Positions 1 to 5,881 of a stretch of 7,271 nucleotides of DNA are shown piece by piece. The notes below the pieces were generated by a model that saw nothing but the letters and a program-made list of their open reading frames with translations, was not told where the DNA came from and did no database searches. The DNA comes from an uncultured Candidatus Melainabacteria bacterium. Its GTDB lineage: Bacteria > Cyanobacteriota > Vampirovibrionia > Gastranaerophilales > Gastranaerophilaceae. Numbering within the stretch: the first letter of the stretch is position 1; each line of letters opens with the position of its first letter. The stretch spans positions 1-7,271 of the forward strand of contig CAKUQA010000059.1 in assembly GCA_934675225.1 (NCBI GenBank), given 5' to 3'. The position numbers were made by a program, and so were the translations under genes.

Positions 1-281
1 GTTGAATTATGAACAGAAAAACTAAATCCTGTCGGAGATATTTCGTTTTCATCATGTTTTTGCCCAATAAGTTTGGTTAACCTTTCCAATTCTCCATACC
101 GCGAAGCATAAACCAGTTTTATATCGCCATCATTTTCATCATAACAATCATACATTGTGCTTATTGCAACTTTACCAACAAGTGAAAGTTTTCGGCGCAT
201 CATCATAGGAATCGTTGATAAATCCAGATTTTCACACGTAGTATAAGAAATTTTCTTTATACGAAATTCCAACTTATTCAT
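1..281 (-). CDS. Beta-ketoacyl synthase-like chain length factor, N-terminal part (partial, runs off left edge)
   Basis: The first 93 codons of a minus-strand gene that continues past base 1; the start is the ATG at 281-279. The translation matches the 'ketoacyl-synt_2' N-terminal domain (PF13723 type): a PMMMRRKLSLVGKVAI stretch at residues 25-40, VYASRYGEL at 57-65 and SPTGFSFSVHN at 82-92, a very characteristic motif set. In aryl polyene loci such proteins are annotated as KS chain length factor (ApeC-like), the partner of the elongating KS. The region that would show whether a catalytic Cys is present lies outside the window, so synthase versus chain length factor cannot be decided here. 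It is divergent from the KS-dehydratase fusion gene, with only 14 bp between start codons, and very probably belongs to the same pathway. No Shine-Dalgarno is visible. The family is confident; the precise role is inferred from neighbours. Confidence 0.85.
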   Translation of the reverse strand, partial: MNKLEFRIKKISYTTCENLDLSTIPMMMRRKLSLVGKVAISTMYDCYDENDGDIKLVYASRYGELERLTKLIGQKHDENEISPTGFSFSVHNS

Positions 282-295
282 GGTAACATATTATC
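282..295. promoter_or_regulatory. 14-bp divergent start region with back-to-back -10-like hexamers, no ribosome binding site
   Basis: These 14 bases are all that separates the two divergent ATG codons. On the plus strand TAACAT (284-289) ends 6 nt before the ATG at 296. On the minus strand TAATAT (293-288) ends 6 nt before the ATG at 281. Each matches the TATAAT consensus at 4 of 6 positions, including the key TA...T bases. No good -35 hexamer is seen at 16-18 bp on either side, and any -35 contact would fall inside the opposite coding sequence. No AGGAG-like sequence precedes either ATG. The simplest reading is two overlapping promoters giving leaderless mRNAs; this is inference. Confidence 0.4.
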
Positions 296-1882
296 ATGAA
301 CGAGATTATTATTACAGATGCAAGTGCTATTTTCACAGAAAATTTAACTCCTGATAATACAATTATAAAAGGAGAAAATTTTTATTTCGGGAAAATTAAA
401 AAAGATTTTGAACCAATTAAAAATGAACGTTATAATTTGCGCTGTAACAGAATTCTAAAATATCTCGTTGATAAACTGGATTTAACAAGCTTTGACAAAG
501 AAGAAATCGGGATTGTTATAGGTACAACAAATTCCGGAGTTCAAGAATTTGAAACAACCGCAAACAAACATCAGGCAGAGCTTGGCAATCCGGCAGAATT
601 TTTAAAATGGTATTTAAATACAAACAATTTTGCAACAAGTGTCTCCACAGCTTGTACATCCGGAGCTAAAGCTTTTTCTACTGCTATTAAACTTTTACAA
701 AACGGAATATGCAAAGCAGTAATTGCAGGCGGGATTGATACCCTTGCGAGTGTACCCTCTTATGGATTTAATGCTTTAGAAGTTCTTTCTAAAGAAAAAA
801 CAAACCCTTTTTCTAAAAATAGAAAAGGAATAAACATAGGAGAAGGAGGAGCTTTGTTTGTTCTCACGCAAAAAGAAAACAAGTTTGAGGATAATAACCA
901 AACTGATACACCTGAAATTCAAATTCTTGGAATTGGAGAAACTTCTGATGCATATAATGCAGCAACACCTGAGCCTGAGGGAGTTCAAGCAGTTAATGCA
1001 ATTAAGAAAGCACTTAATAATGCCAACTTAAATCCGGAAGATATTGACTATATCAATCTTCATGGAACGGGTACAATTTCTAATGACTTGATGGAAGCAA
1101 ATGCAATATATAAAGTTTTTCAAGACAAAGTTCCAACAAGTTCAACCAAACCTGTAACAGGTCATTGTTTGGGTGCTGCCGCAAGTGTTGAAGCATTTAT
1201 ATGTTATGAAATTTTAAAAGGTAAAAGGGAGTTGCCAATTCATCAATTTGATGGTGAGTATGATGCAACATTACCACATATCAATCTTGTAAATGAAAAC
1301 ACAAAATTAAAAAACATAAATACTTGTATGAGCACTTCATTTGGTTTTGGGGGAACAAATGCGGTTGTTATACTTGGGAAAAAACCTGCTAAAAATAGTA
1401 TAGACTACACAAATGGATTTGTTTCGGCTGAGAGTTGTCTGCCTCATTCAAACCCAATGGCTTTAATTGATAAAATTATTTCCGTAGATATGAATGAACA
1501 AATTGTTAAAACATCTGTAAAAATTAATGAAAACAAAATATTTTTTAACAAAGAAATAGACGGAATTTCACCACTTGTCGGAATTGAATTTATGGCACAA
1601 ACAATCGGATGCTATGCTTATTATAAAGCCGGCAAAACTATTCCTAAAATAGGATTTTTGTTAGGAGCAAGAATATATGAAAATTCTCTCGATAAGTTTG
1701 AAAACCAAAAAACATATATAATAACAGCCAAAGAAGTATATGGTGACAACGAACTTGTTTCATTTGAATGTTTAATCTATAATGAAGGAGAAGATAATGA
1801 TTTGGGGAAATATGTTGCAAAGGCAACAATAAACGCATTCCAGCCTCAAGATGTTGAAAAATATATAAAGGAATTAGGATAA
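296..1882 (+). CDS. Fused beta-ketoacyl-ACP synthase / ApeP-type hotdog dehydratase (ApeO-ApeP-like)
   Basis: A 528-residue two-domain protein. Residues 1-362 form a thiolase-fold KS: active-site Cys120 in STACTSG, His256 in HGTGT, Lys285 and His290 in the VTGHCLGA region, and FGFGGTN at 349-355, so the Cys-His-His triad is complete. After a short linker (about 363-377), residues 378-528 match the ApeP/COG4706 hotdog family: LPHSNPMALID at 382-392, LVGIEFMAQTIG at 427-438, IGFLLGARIYE at 452-462 and a terminal NAFQPQD. Predicted role: cytoplasmic decarboxylative condensation of malonyl-ACP, plus a dehydratase or dehydratase-partner function, in aryl polyene-type chain building. It is first in an operon with FabG and a second KS. 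ApeO and ApeP are normally separate genes. No ATG, GTG or TTG occurs near the domain junction, which argues for a real fusion. The FabZ-type catalytic His is not seen in the dehydratase half. No Shine-Dalgarno precedes the ATG. Assignment to aryl polyene rather than another polyunsaturated lipid rests on the ApeP-type domain and gene order. Confidence 0.9.
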   Translation: MNEIIITDASAIFTENLTPDNTIIKGENFYFGKIKKDFEPIKNERYNLRCNRILKYLVDKLDLTSFDKEEIGIVIGTTNSGVQEFETTANKHQAELGNPAEFLKWYLNTNNFATSVSTACTSGAKAFSTAIKLLQNGICKAVIAGGIDTLASVPSYGFNALEVLSKEKTNPFSKNRKGINIGEGGALFVLTQKENKFEDNNQTDTPEIQILGIGETSDAYNAATPEPEGVQAVNAIKKALNNANLNPEDIDYINLHGTGTISNDLMEANAIYKVFQDKVPTSSTKPVTGHCLGAAASVEAFICYEILKGKRELPIHQFDGEYDATLPHINLVNENTKLKNINTCMSTSFGFGGTNAVVILGKKPAKNSIDYTNGFVSAESCLPHSNPMALIDKIISVDMNEQIVKTSVKINENKIFFNKEIDGISPLVGIEFMAQTIGCYAYYKAGKTIPKIGFLLGARIYENSLDKFENQKTYIITAKEVYGDNELVSFECLIYNEGEDNDLGKYVAKATINAFQPQDVEKYIKELG

Positions 1883-1885
1883 GTG
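1867..1885 (+). promoter_or_regulatory. Shine-Dalgarno AAAGGA and GTG start of the reductase gene
   Basis: AAAGGA at 1867-1872 lies 10 nt before a GTG start at 1883, which directly follows the TAA of the fusion gene (1880-1882). There is no ATG nearby, and the GTG gives a normal FabG N-terminus with TGASRGIG at residue 10, so GTG is the chosen start. The back-to-back stop and start suggest translational coupling. Confidence 0.7.
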
Positions 1886-2602
1886 AGTGATAAAAAAAAG
1901 GTTTTAGTAACAGGAGCAAGTCGCGGAATTGGACGAGAAATAGCCCTCTATCTTGCCAAAAATGGCTATGATATTGATGTACACTATGTGCATAACAAAG
2001 ACAAAGCTTTAGAAGTTGCAAATGAAATAAAAACTTTTGGAGTAAATACAGAAATCATACAATTTAATATAAAAAATAGAGAAGAATGTTATTCAGCACT
2101 TTCCGAAAAACTTTATTACGGAATTGTTTTAAATGCTGGAATCGCAAGAGACAACGTATTTCCACTTCTTGAAGGGGATGAATGGGATGATGTTATTCAA
2201 ACAAATTTGACAGGTTTTTACAATGTGCTCAAACCACTGGTAATGCCAATGATTTCCAATAGAATAAAAGGACGAATTATCACCATGTCCTCAGTCTCAG
2301 CACTTTCAGGCAATCGAGGACAAATTAATTATTCAGCTTCAAAAGCAGGTATTATTGGGGCGACTCGCTCACTTTCTCTTGAACTCGCTAAAAGAGGAAT
2401 TACGGTAAATTGTGTTGCTCCGGGGGTTATTGATACGGACATGATTAAAGATATCCCTGTTGACGAAATAAAAAAACTTATTCCTATGAAAAGATTAGGA
2501 CAAGCCAAAGAAGTTGCTAGTTTGGTAAATTACCTAATGGGAGAAGATGCATCTTACATTACAGGACAAGTAATTTCCGTAAATGGAGGACTTTATTTAT
2601 GA
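1883..2602 (+). CDS. fabG: 3-ketoacyl-ACP reductase, FabG/ApeQ type (short-chain dehydrogenase)
   Basis: A 239-residue classical short-chain dehydrogenase of typical FabG length. It would reduce 3-ketoacyl-ACP to 3-hydroxyacyl-ACP with NADPH, the step between the KS and dehydratase activities of the preceding gene. Visible motifs: nucleotide-binding TGASRGIG at 10-17, NAG at 84-86, and the catalytic set Asn108, Ser137, Tyr150 and Lys154 (the YSASK element), followed by VAPGVIDTDM at 178-187 and a C-terminal ITGQVISVNGG. Ser137 and Tyr150 have the same 13-residue spacing as in E. coli FabG. The gene starts on GTG immediately after the upstream stop and overlaps the next KS by 4 nt (ATGA), so the three genes are one operon. 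Its position between a KS-dehydratase and a KS matches ApeQ of aryl polyene loci. The housekeeping fatty-acid FabG is a less likely alternative, because no fabD, acpP or fabH is in view. Confidence 0.93.
   Translation: MSDKKKVLVTGASRGIGREIALYLAKNGYDIDVHYVHNKDKALEVANEIKTFGVNTEIIQFNIKNREECYSALSEKLYYGIVLNAGIARDNVFPLLEGDEWDDVIQTNLTGFYNVLKPLVMPMISNRIKGRIITMSSVSALSGNRGQINYSASKAGIIGATRSLSLELAKRGITVNCVAPGVIDTDMIKDIPVDEIKKLIPMKRLGQAKEVASLVNYLMGEDASYITGQVISVNGGLYL
2585..2602 (+). promoter_or_regulatory. Shine-Dalgarno GGAGGA and ATGA stop/start overlap for the second KS
   Basis: GGAGGA at 2585-2590, inside the last codons of the reductase gene, lies 8 nt before the ATG at 2599. That ATG overlaps the TGA stop of the reductase (2600-2602) as ATGA. 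This fixes the start of the second KS and indicates coupled translation. Confidence 0.75.
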
Positions 2603-3822
2603 GGCGAGTAGTTGTGACAGGAATGGCACTCACCAGCCCTTTAGGGAGTGACATTGAAACAGCTTTTAATGGCTTATTAAAATTAGAGAATTGTATTGAA
2701 TATGACAAAAAACTGGATGAATATAAAAGATTAAATACGCGCCTTTCTGCATACGTAAAAGGATTTGAGATACCATCTTGGTATAACAGAAAAACCCTTC
2801 GTACGATGGGACCTGTTTCTATAATGGCGGTGAGAACCACAGAACTTGCACTTGAAGATGCCGGACTATTGGGAAATGAAATTATAACTAATGGTGACAC
2901 TGGCGTAAGCTACGGCTCATCTGCGGGGTCTTTGGATGCAATTATAGATTTTTACGGGATGCAAATTGACAAAGAAGTAAAAGGTTTAAATTCCGGCTCT
3001 TACGTAAAAATGATGCCACAAACTGCTGCAGTAAATATTTCATTATACTTTAAAACAATTGGCAGACTAATACCAACGTCAACCGCTTGTACCTCCGGTT
3101 CAATGGGAATTGGATATGCCTATGAGGCAATTAAAAACGGTTATGAAACCATTATGATCGCAGGTGGCGGAGACGAGATGCACCCGACAGAAATTGCAAT
3201 ATTTGATACTCTTTATGCTACAAGCCAAAAAAATGATACACCGAAACTTTCACCATCCCCGTTTGACAAAAATCGTGATGGGCTTGTTCTTGGAGAAGGA
3301 GCAGGAACATTAATTTTAGAAGAATATGAACATGCAAAAGCTCGCGGAGCACATATTTATGCCGAAATAGTCGGTTTTGGGACAAGCACTGACGGTACAC
3401 ATATTACAAATCCAAATAGAAAAACAATGGGCAGAGCTCTTGATTTAGCTCTAAAATGTGCAAACCTTTCTCCTGATAAAATCGGATATGTAAACGCACA
3501 CGGAACTGCAACAATTCAGGGCGATATTGCAGAAACAAACGCTACAGAAGAAATTTTTAAACGTAAAGTACCGACAAGCTCAACAAAAAGTTATACAGGA
3601 CACACGCTTGGCGCTTGCGGAGCAATTGAAGCAATTTTAAGCATTGAAATGATGAATCGCGGTTGGTTCCACCCAACATTAAACTTAAACGAAATTGACG
3701 CAGAATGCGGAAATTTAGATTATATACAAGGTCAAGGCAGAGAACTAAAAACCAACTATATCATGTCTAACAACTTTGCTTTTGGTGGAATTAATACATC
3801 ATTGATATTTAAAAAAGTTTAA
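2599..3822 (+). CDS. Beta-ketoacyl-ACP synthase, FabF/ApeR-like
   Basis: A 407-residue KAS I/II-type condensing enzyme of normal full length, with no fused domain. The N-terminus MRRVVVTGMALTSPLG is typical. The catalytic Cys164 is in STACTSGSMG, His301 in NAHGTAT, Lys330 and His335 in the STKSYTGHTLGACGAIEA region, and the glycine-rich NNFAFGGINTS motif is at 391-401. It elongates acyl-ACP with malonyl-ACP in the cytoplasm. It overlaps the reductase by 4 nt and ends the operon. The early region (HTRL-like NTRLSAYV, then RKTLRTMGPVSIMAVRTTELALEDAGLL at about 64-91) resembles the KS that closes aryl polyene operons (ApeR), thought to act in early condensations. It is clearly a paralogue of the KS half of the upstream fusion but widely diverged, so not a recent duplicate. 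FabF function in ordinary fatty-acid synthesis cannot be excluded from sequence alone. Confidence 0.9.
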   Translation: MRRVVVTGMALTSPLGSDIETAFNGLLKLENCIEYDKKLDEYKRLNTRLSAYVKGFEIPSWYNRKTLRTMGPVSIMAVRTTELALEDAGLLGNEIITNGDTGVSYGSSAGSLDAIIDFYGMQIDKEVKGLNSGSYVKMMPQTAAVNISLYFKTIGRLIPTSTACTSGSMGIGYAYEAIKNGYETIMIAGGGDEMHPTEIAIFDTLYATSQKNDTPKLSPSPFDKNRDGLVLGEGAGTLILEEYEHAKARGAHIYAEIVGFGTSTDGTHITNPNRKTMGRALDLALKCANLSPDKIGYVNAHGTATIQGDIAETNATEEIFKRKVPTSSTKSYTGHTLGACGAIEAILSIEMMNRGWFHPTLNLNEIDAECGNLDYIQGQGRELKTNYIMSNNFAFGGINTSLIFKKV

Positions 3823-3826
3823 TTCA

Positions 3827-3861
3827 TTTAATATATTAATTTTTATGTTATAATAATACTT
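3827..3861 (+). promoter_or_regulatory. Extended -10 promoter placed for a leaderless ABC-F mRNA
   Basis: A perfect TATAAT at 3849-3854 is preceded by TG one base upstream (3846-3847), giving an extended -10. A weak -35 (TTTAAT, 3827-3832) sits 16 bp away. The expected transcription start, about 7 nt downstream, falls at or next to the ATG at 3862. There is no Shine-Dalgarno before that ATG. The ABC-F gene is therefore probably its own transcription unit with a leaderless transcript. In DNA this AT-rich, a chance TATAAT is possible. Confidence 0.5.
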
Positions 3862-5478
3862 ATGATTACAACAGATAAATTAACCGTTAAATTCGGTTCT
3901 CAAACACTATTCGAAAATGTTAGTATTAAATTTACCCCGGGGAATTGCTATGGAGTAATAGGTGCAAACGGAGCCGGCAAAAGTACTTTATTAAGAGTGC
4001 TTTCAGGCGAAATTGAACCGACTTCGGGAGAAATTCATATATCAAAAGGTCAACGTATAGCTGTTTTACGCCAAGACCATTTTGCTTTCGATAACTACAA
4101 AGTTATAGACACAGTAATAATGGGGCATAAAAAACTTTATGATATTATGCAAGAACGAGATGCATTATATGCAAAACCTGATTTTAATGATGAAGATGGG
4201 ATAAAAGTTGCCCACTTGGAAGAAGAATTCGCAGAACTGGACGGATGGCAAGCTGAGGCTATGGCTGCATCTTTACTTTCTGATTTAGGAATTTCTGATG
4301 AAATGCATTATGAATTAATGTCAGAACTATCAGGTAGCGAAAAAGTTCGAGTATTACTTGCACAAGCCCTGTTTGGAAATCCTGATATTTTATTATTAGA
4401 TGAACCTACAAACCATTTGGATTTAAATACAATTGCGTGGCTTGAAGAATTTTTGATTAATTTTCCAAATCTTGTCATTGTTGTCTCACACGACAGAAAA
4501 TTTCTTGACAACGTTTGTACGCACATGGCTGATATTGATTATAAAAATATCCAGCTTTATACCGGAAACTATTCGTTTTGGTCACAAGCAAGCCAATTAA
4601 TTAAAAAGCAAAAAGAAGAACAAAATAAAAAAACTGAAGAAAAAATGGAAGAATTAAAAGCATTTATTGCACGTTTTAGCGCAAATGCCTCTAAAGCAAA
4701 ACAGGCAACTTCCAGAAAAAACATGTTAGATAAATTGTCTTTAGAAGAAATTAAACCATCATCAAGGCAATATCCGAGAATTCGATTTACTTATAATAAA
4801 ATCCCCGGAAAAGATGTTTTGCAAGTTAAAAACTTGTACAAAACAGTTGATGGAGAACTCCTTATTAAAAATTTAAATTTTGAAATTAATCAAGGAGAAA
4901 AGGTTGCATTTATTGCTAGAGACCCTTTCATTATTACAAATCTTTTTGATATTTTAGAGGATAAAGTAAAACCTGACAGTGGAGAAGTAACTTGGGGTGT
5001 AACTGCAACTCATTCATATTTCCCAAAAGATAACAATTTTTATTTTGAAAACAACAAAACTATTATGGAATGGCTTGCGGACTATTCACCGGATCAACAT
5101 GTTAACTTTTTACGCGGATATTTGGGAAGAATGCTATTTTCAGGAGAAGACGCAGACAAAAAAGTCAATGTCTTGTCAGGTGGTGAAAAAGTAAGATGTT
5201 TGTTTGCCAAAATGATGATTGCTGAATCAAACGTAATGATTTTTGATGAGCCGACAAACCATCTCGATTTGGAAAGCATTACAGCACTAAATAATGCCTT
5301 AATTGATTTCCCCGGAACAATTTTATTTACATCCCAAGATTATCAATTAATCCAAACTGTTGCTGATAGAATTATAGAAATTTCTCCAAAGGGTTATATA
5401 AATATGCGTAACAAGTATGATGATTATTTGAAGAACCCTGTAGTTATAAAAAAACGAGAAGAAATGTACAATAAATAA
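3862..5478 (+). CDS. ABC-F family ATPase, YbiT/YkpA-like (ribosome-associated)
   Basis: A 538-residue soluble protein with two ABC ATPase domains and no membrane segments, the architecture and length of ABC-F proteins (about 530-540 residues in YbiT/YkpA). Domain 1 has Walker A GANGAGKST at 34-42, signature LSGSE at 156-160, Walker B ILLLDEPTNHLD at 176-187 and SHDR at 209-212. A charged helical linker at about 244-295, with RFSANASKAKQATSR, is the segment that reaches the P-site tRNA in this family. Domain 2 has signature LSGGE at 438-442 and FDEPTNHLD at 461-469. Its Walker A is degenerate (IARDPFIITNLF, 351-362; no GK), and the usual switch His is Gln492 (TSQD). ABC-F proteins act at the ribosomal E site in translation control or in protection from antibiotics. 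YbiT-like members are generally housekeeping, and nothing here points to resistance. The gene stands alone between its own promoter and an intrinsic terminator. Confidence 0.93.
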   Translation: MITTDKLTVKFGSQTLFENVSIKFTPGNCYGVIGANGAGKSTLLRVLSGEIEPTSGEIHISKGQRIAVLRQDHFAFDNYKVIDTVIMGHKKLYDIMQERDALYAKPDFNDEDGIKVAHLEEEFAELDGWQAEAMAASLLSDLGISDEMHYELMSELSGSEKVRVLLAQALFGNPDILLLDEPTNHLDLNTIAWLEEFLINFPNLVIVVSHDRKFLDNVCTHMADIDYKNIQLYTGNYSFWSQASQLIKKQKEEQNKKTEEKMEELKAFIARFSANASKAKQATSRKNMLDKLSLEEIKPSSRQYPRIRFTYNKIPGKDVLQVKNLYKTVDGELLIKNLNFEINQGEKVAFIARDPFIITNLFDILEDKVKPDSGEVTWGVTATHSYFPKDNNFYFENNKTIMEWLADYSPDQHVNFLRGYLGRMLFSGEDADKKVNVLSGGEKVRCLFAKMMIAESNVMIFDEPTNHLDLESITALNNALIDFPGTILFTSQDYQLIQTVADRIIEISPKGYINMRNKYDDYLKNPVVIKKREEMYNK

Positions 5479-5494
5479 ATTTATACAGATAAAC

Positions 5495-5533
5495 AAAAGG
5501 CACAGAGTTTAAATTTAGCTCCGTGCCTTTTTT
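5495..5533 (+). terminator. Intrinsic terminator after the ABC-F gene, possibly bidirectional
   Basis: The left arm AAAAGGCACAGAG (5495-5507) pairs with CTCCGTGCCTTTTTT (5519-5533) through GGCAC/GTGCC and GAG/CTC, with one A-C mismatch, an 11-nt AT-rich loop and a six-T tail. It begins 16 nt after the ABC-F stop. Read on the minus strand, the same hairpin is followed by TTTTGTTTAT, so it could also have ended a convergent minus-strand gene, consistent with the remnant at 5535-5759. Confidence 0.9.
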
Positions 5534-5534
5534 G

Positions 5535-5759
5535 ATTGCCTTTATCCGCTTTATATAAAATTTTCGGATTTTCATTACCGGCAATCCATACGTATCTAAC
5601 CGCTATTTGCAGGAATAATACAGATAAACTTTATCTGCATCGAATTCAGAACATAAACGTGCACCTGTTTCCGCTTCTTTTACCCAAAGAAACGGTATGT
5701 TCCCCTGCAAGCGTCATATCCGCATAATCCGGTTTTAAGATACGAGTTACATTATTATA
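5535..5759 (-). pseudogene. Possible decayed minus-strand gene, family unknown
   Basis: No intact gene fits here, but three consecutive minus-strand segments translate into protein-like sequence. They are 5744-5682 (RILKPDYADMTLAGEHTVSLG), 5680-5606 (KEAETGARLCSEFDADKV then YLYYSCK, ending at a TAG) and 5603-5535 (AVRYVWIAGNENPKILYK then ADKGN). The first and third are in the same frame and the middle one is shifted, as expected from two frame-changing lesions. No start codon is found upstream of the first segment. By hand count the stretch 5541-5740 is about 38% GC, against about 19% for the next 140 bp, supporting a coding origin. The hairpin at 5495-5533 lies just past its presumed 3' end. 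I do not recognise the family. Chance open frames or sequencing indels are the alternatives. Confidence 0.3.
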
Positions 5760-5868
5760 TTACAATTTTTGTAAAATACTTTCATTATACTTTCTGATAA
5801 TTTATTACCCCATTAAACTAAACTTTTGTACAATATAAATTTTTTGCTTTCTTGTAATAATTTTTTTT
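5760..5868. other. Very AT-rich intergenic leader upstream of the dehydrogenase
   Basis: About 110 bp, roughly 20% GC, with no open frame worth calling and no RNA gene seen. Several -10-like hexamers occur (GATAAT 5796-5801; TACAAT 5829-5834; TGT followed by AATAAT at 5856-5861), but none has a -35 at correct spacing. A promoter for the dehydrogenase presumably lies here, without a single convincing choice. Confidence 0.4.
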
Positions 5869-5875
5869 AAAGGAG
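5869..5875 (+). promoter_or_regulatory. Strong Shine-Dalgarno AAAGGAG for the dehydrogenase
   Basis: AAAGGAG lies 6 nt before the ATG at 5882 and fixes that start. It contrasts with the three upstream transcription-unit-initial genes, which lack any such site. Confidence 0.85.
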
Positions 5876-5881
5876 ATAAAC

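Noticed and set aside
1644..2021. 125-codon minus-strand open frame under the fusion gene and reductase
   Set aside because: Leucine/histidine-rich antisense shadow of two well-supported genes, with no family resemblance.
296..3822. Recent tandem duplication of the two KS genes
   Set aside because: The proteins share only family motifs (STACTSG, VPTSSTK, TGH) and differ widely elsewhere. They correspond to two different KS types found together in aryl polyene loci.
3828..3839. Perfect 12-bp palindrome TTAATATATTAA followed by five T, as operator or terminator
   Set aside because: It is all A/T, so a stem would be very weak and chance occurrence is likely in this composition. It also overlaps the promoter -35 region, so a regulator site is possible but not supportable.
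3862..5478. ABC-F gene as an antibiotic resistance determinant
   Set aside because: Linker and signature features point to the housekeeping YbiT/YkpA-like group; no leader peptide or attenuator typical of inducible resistance ABC-F genes lies upstream.
5536..5727. 63-codon plus-strand open frame beginning at TTG
   Set aside because: No ribosome binding site, a TTG start only 3 nt past the terminator T-run, and a composition unlike neighbouring proteins. The minus strand of the same stretch looks more protein-like.
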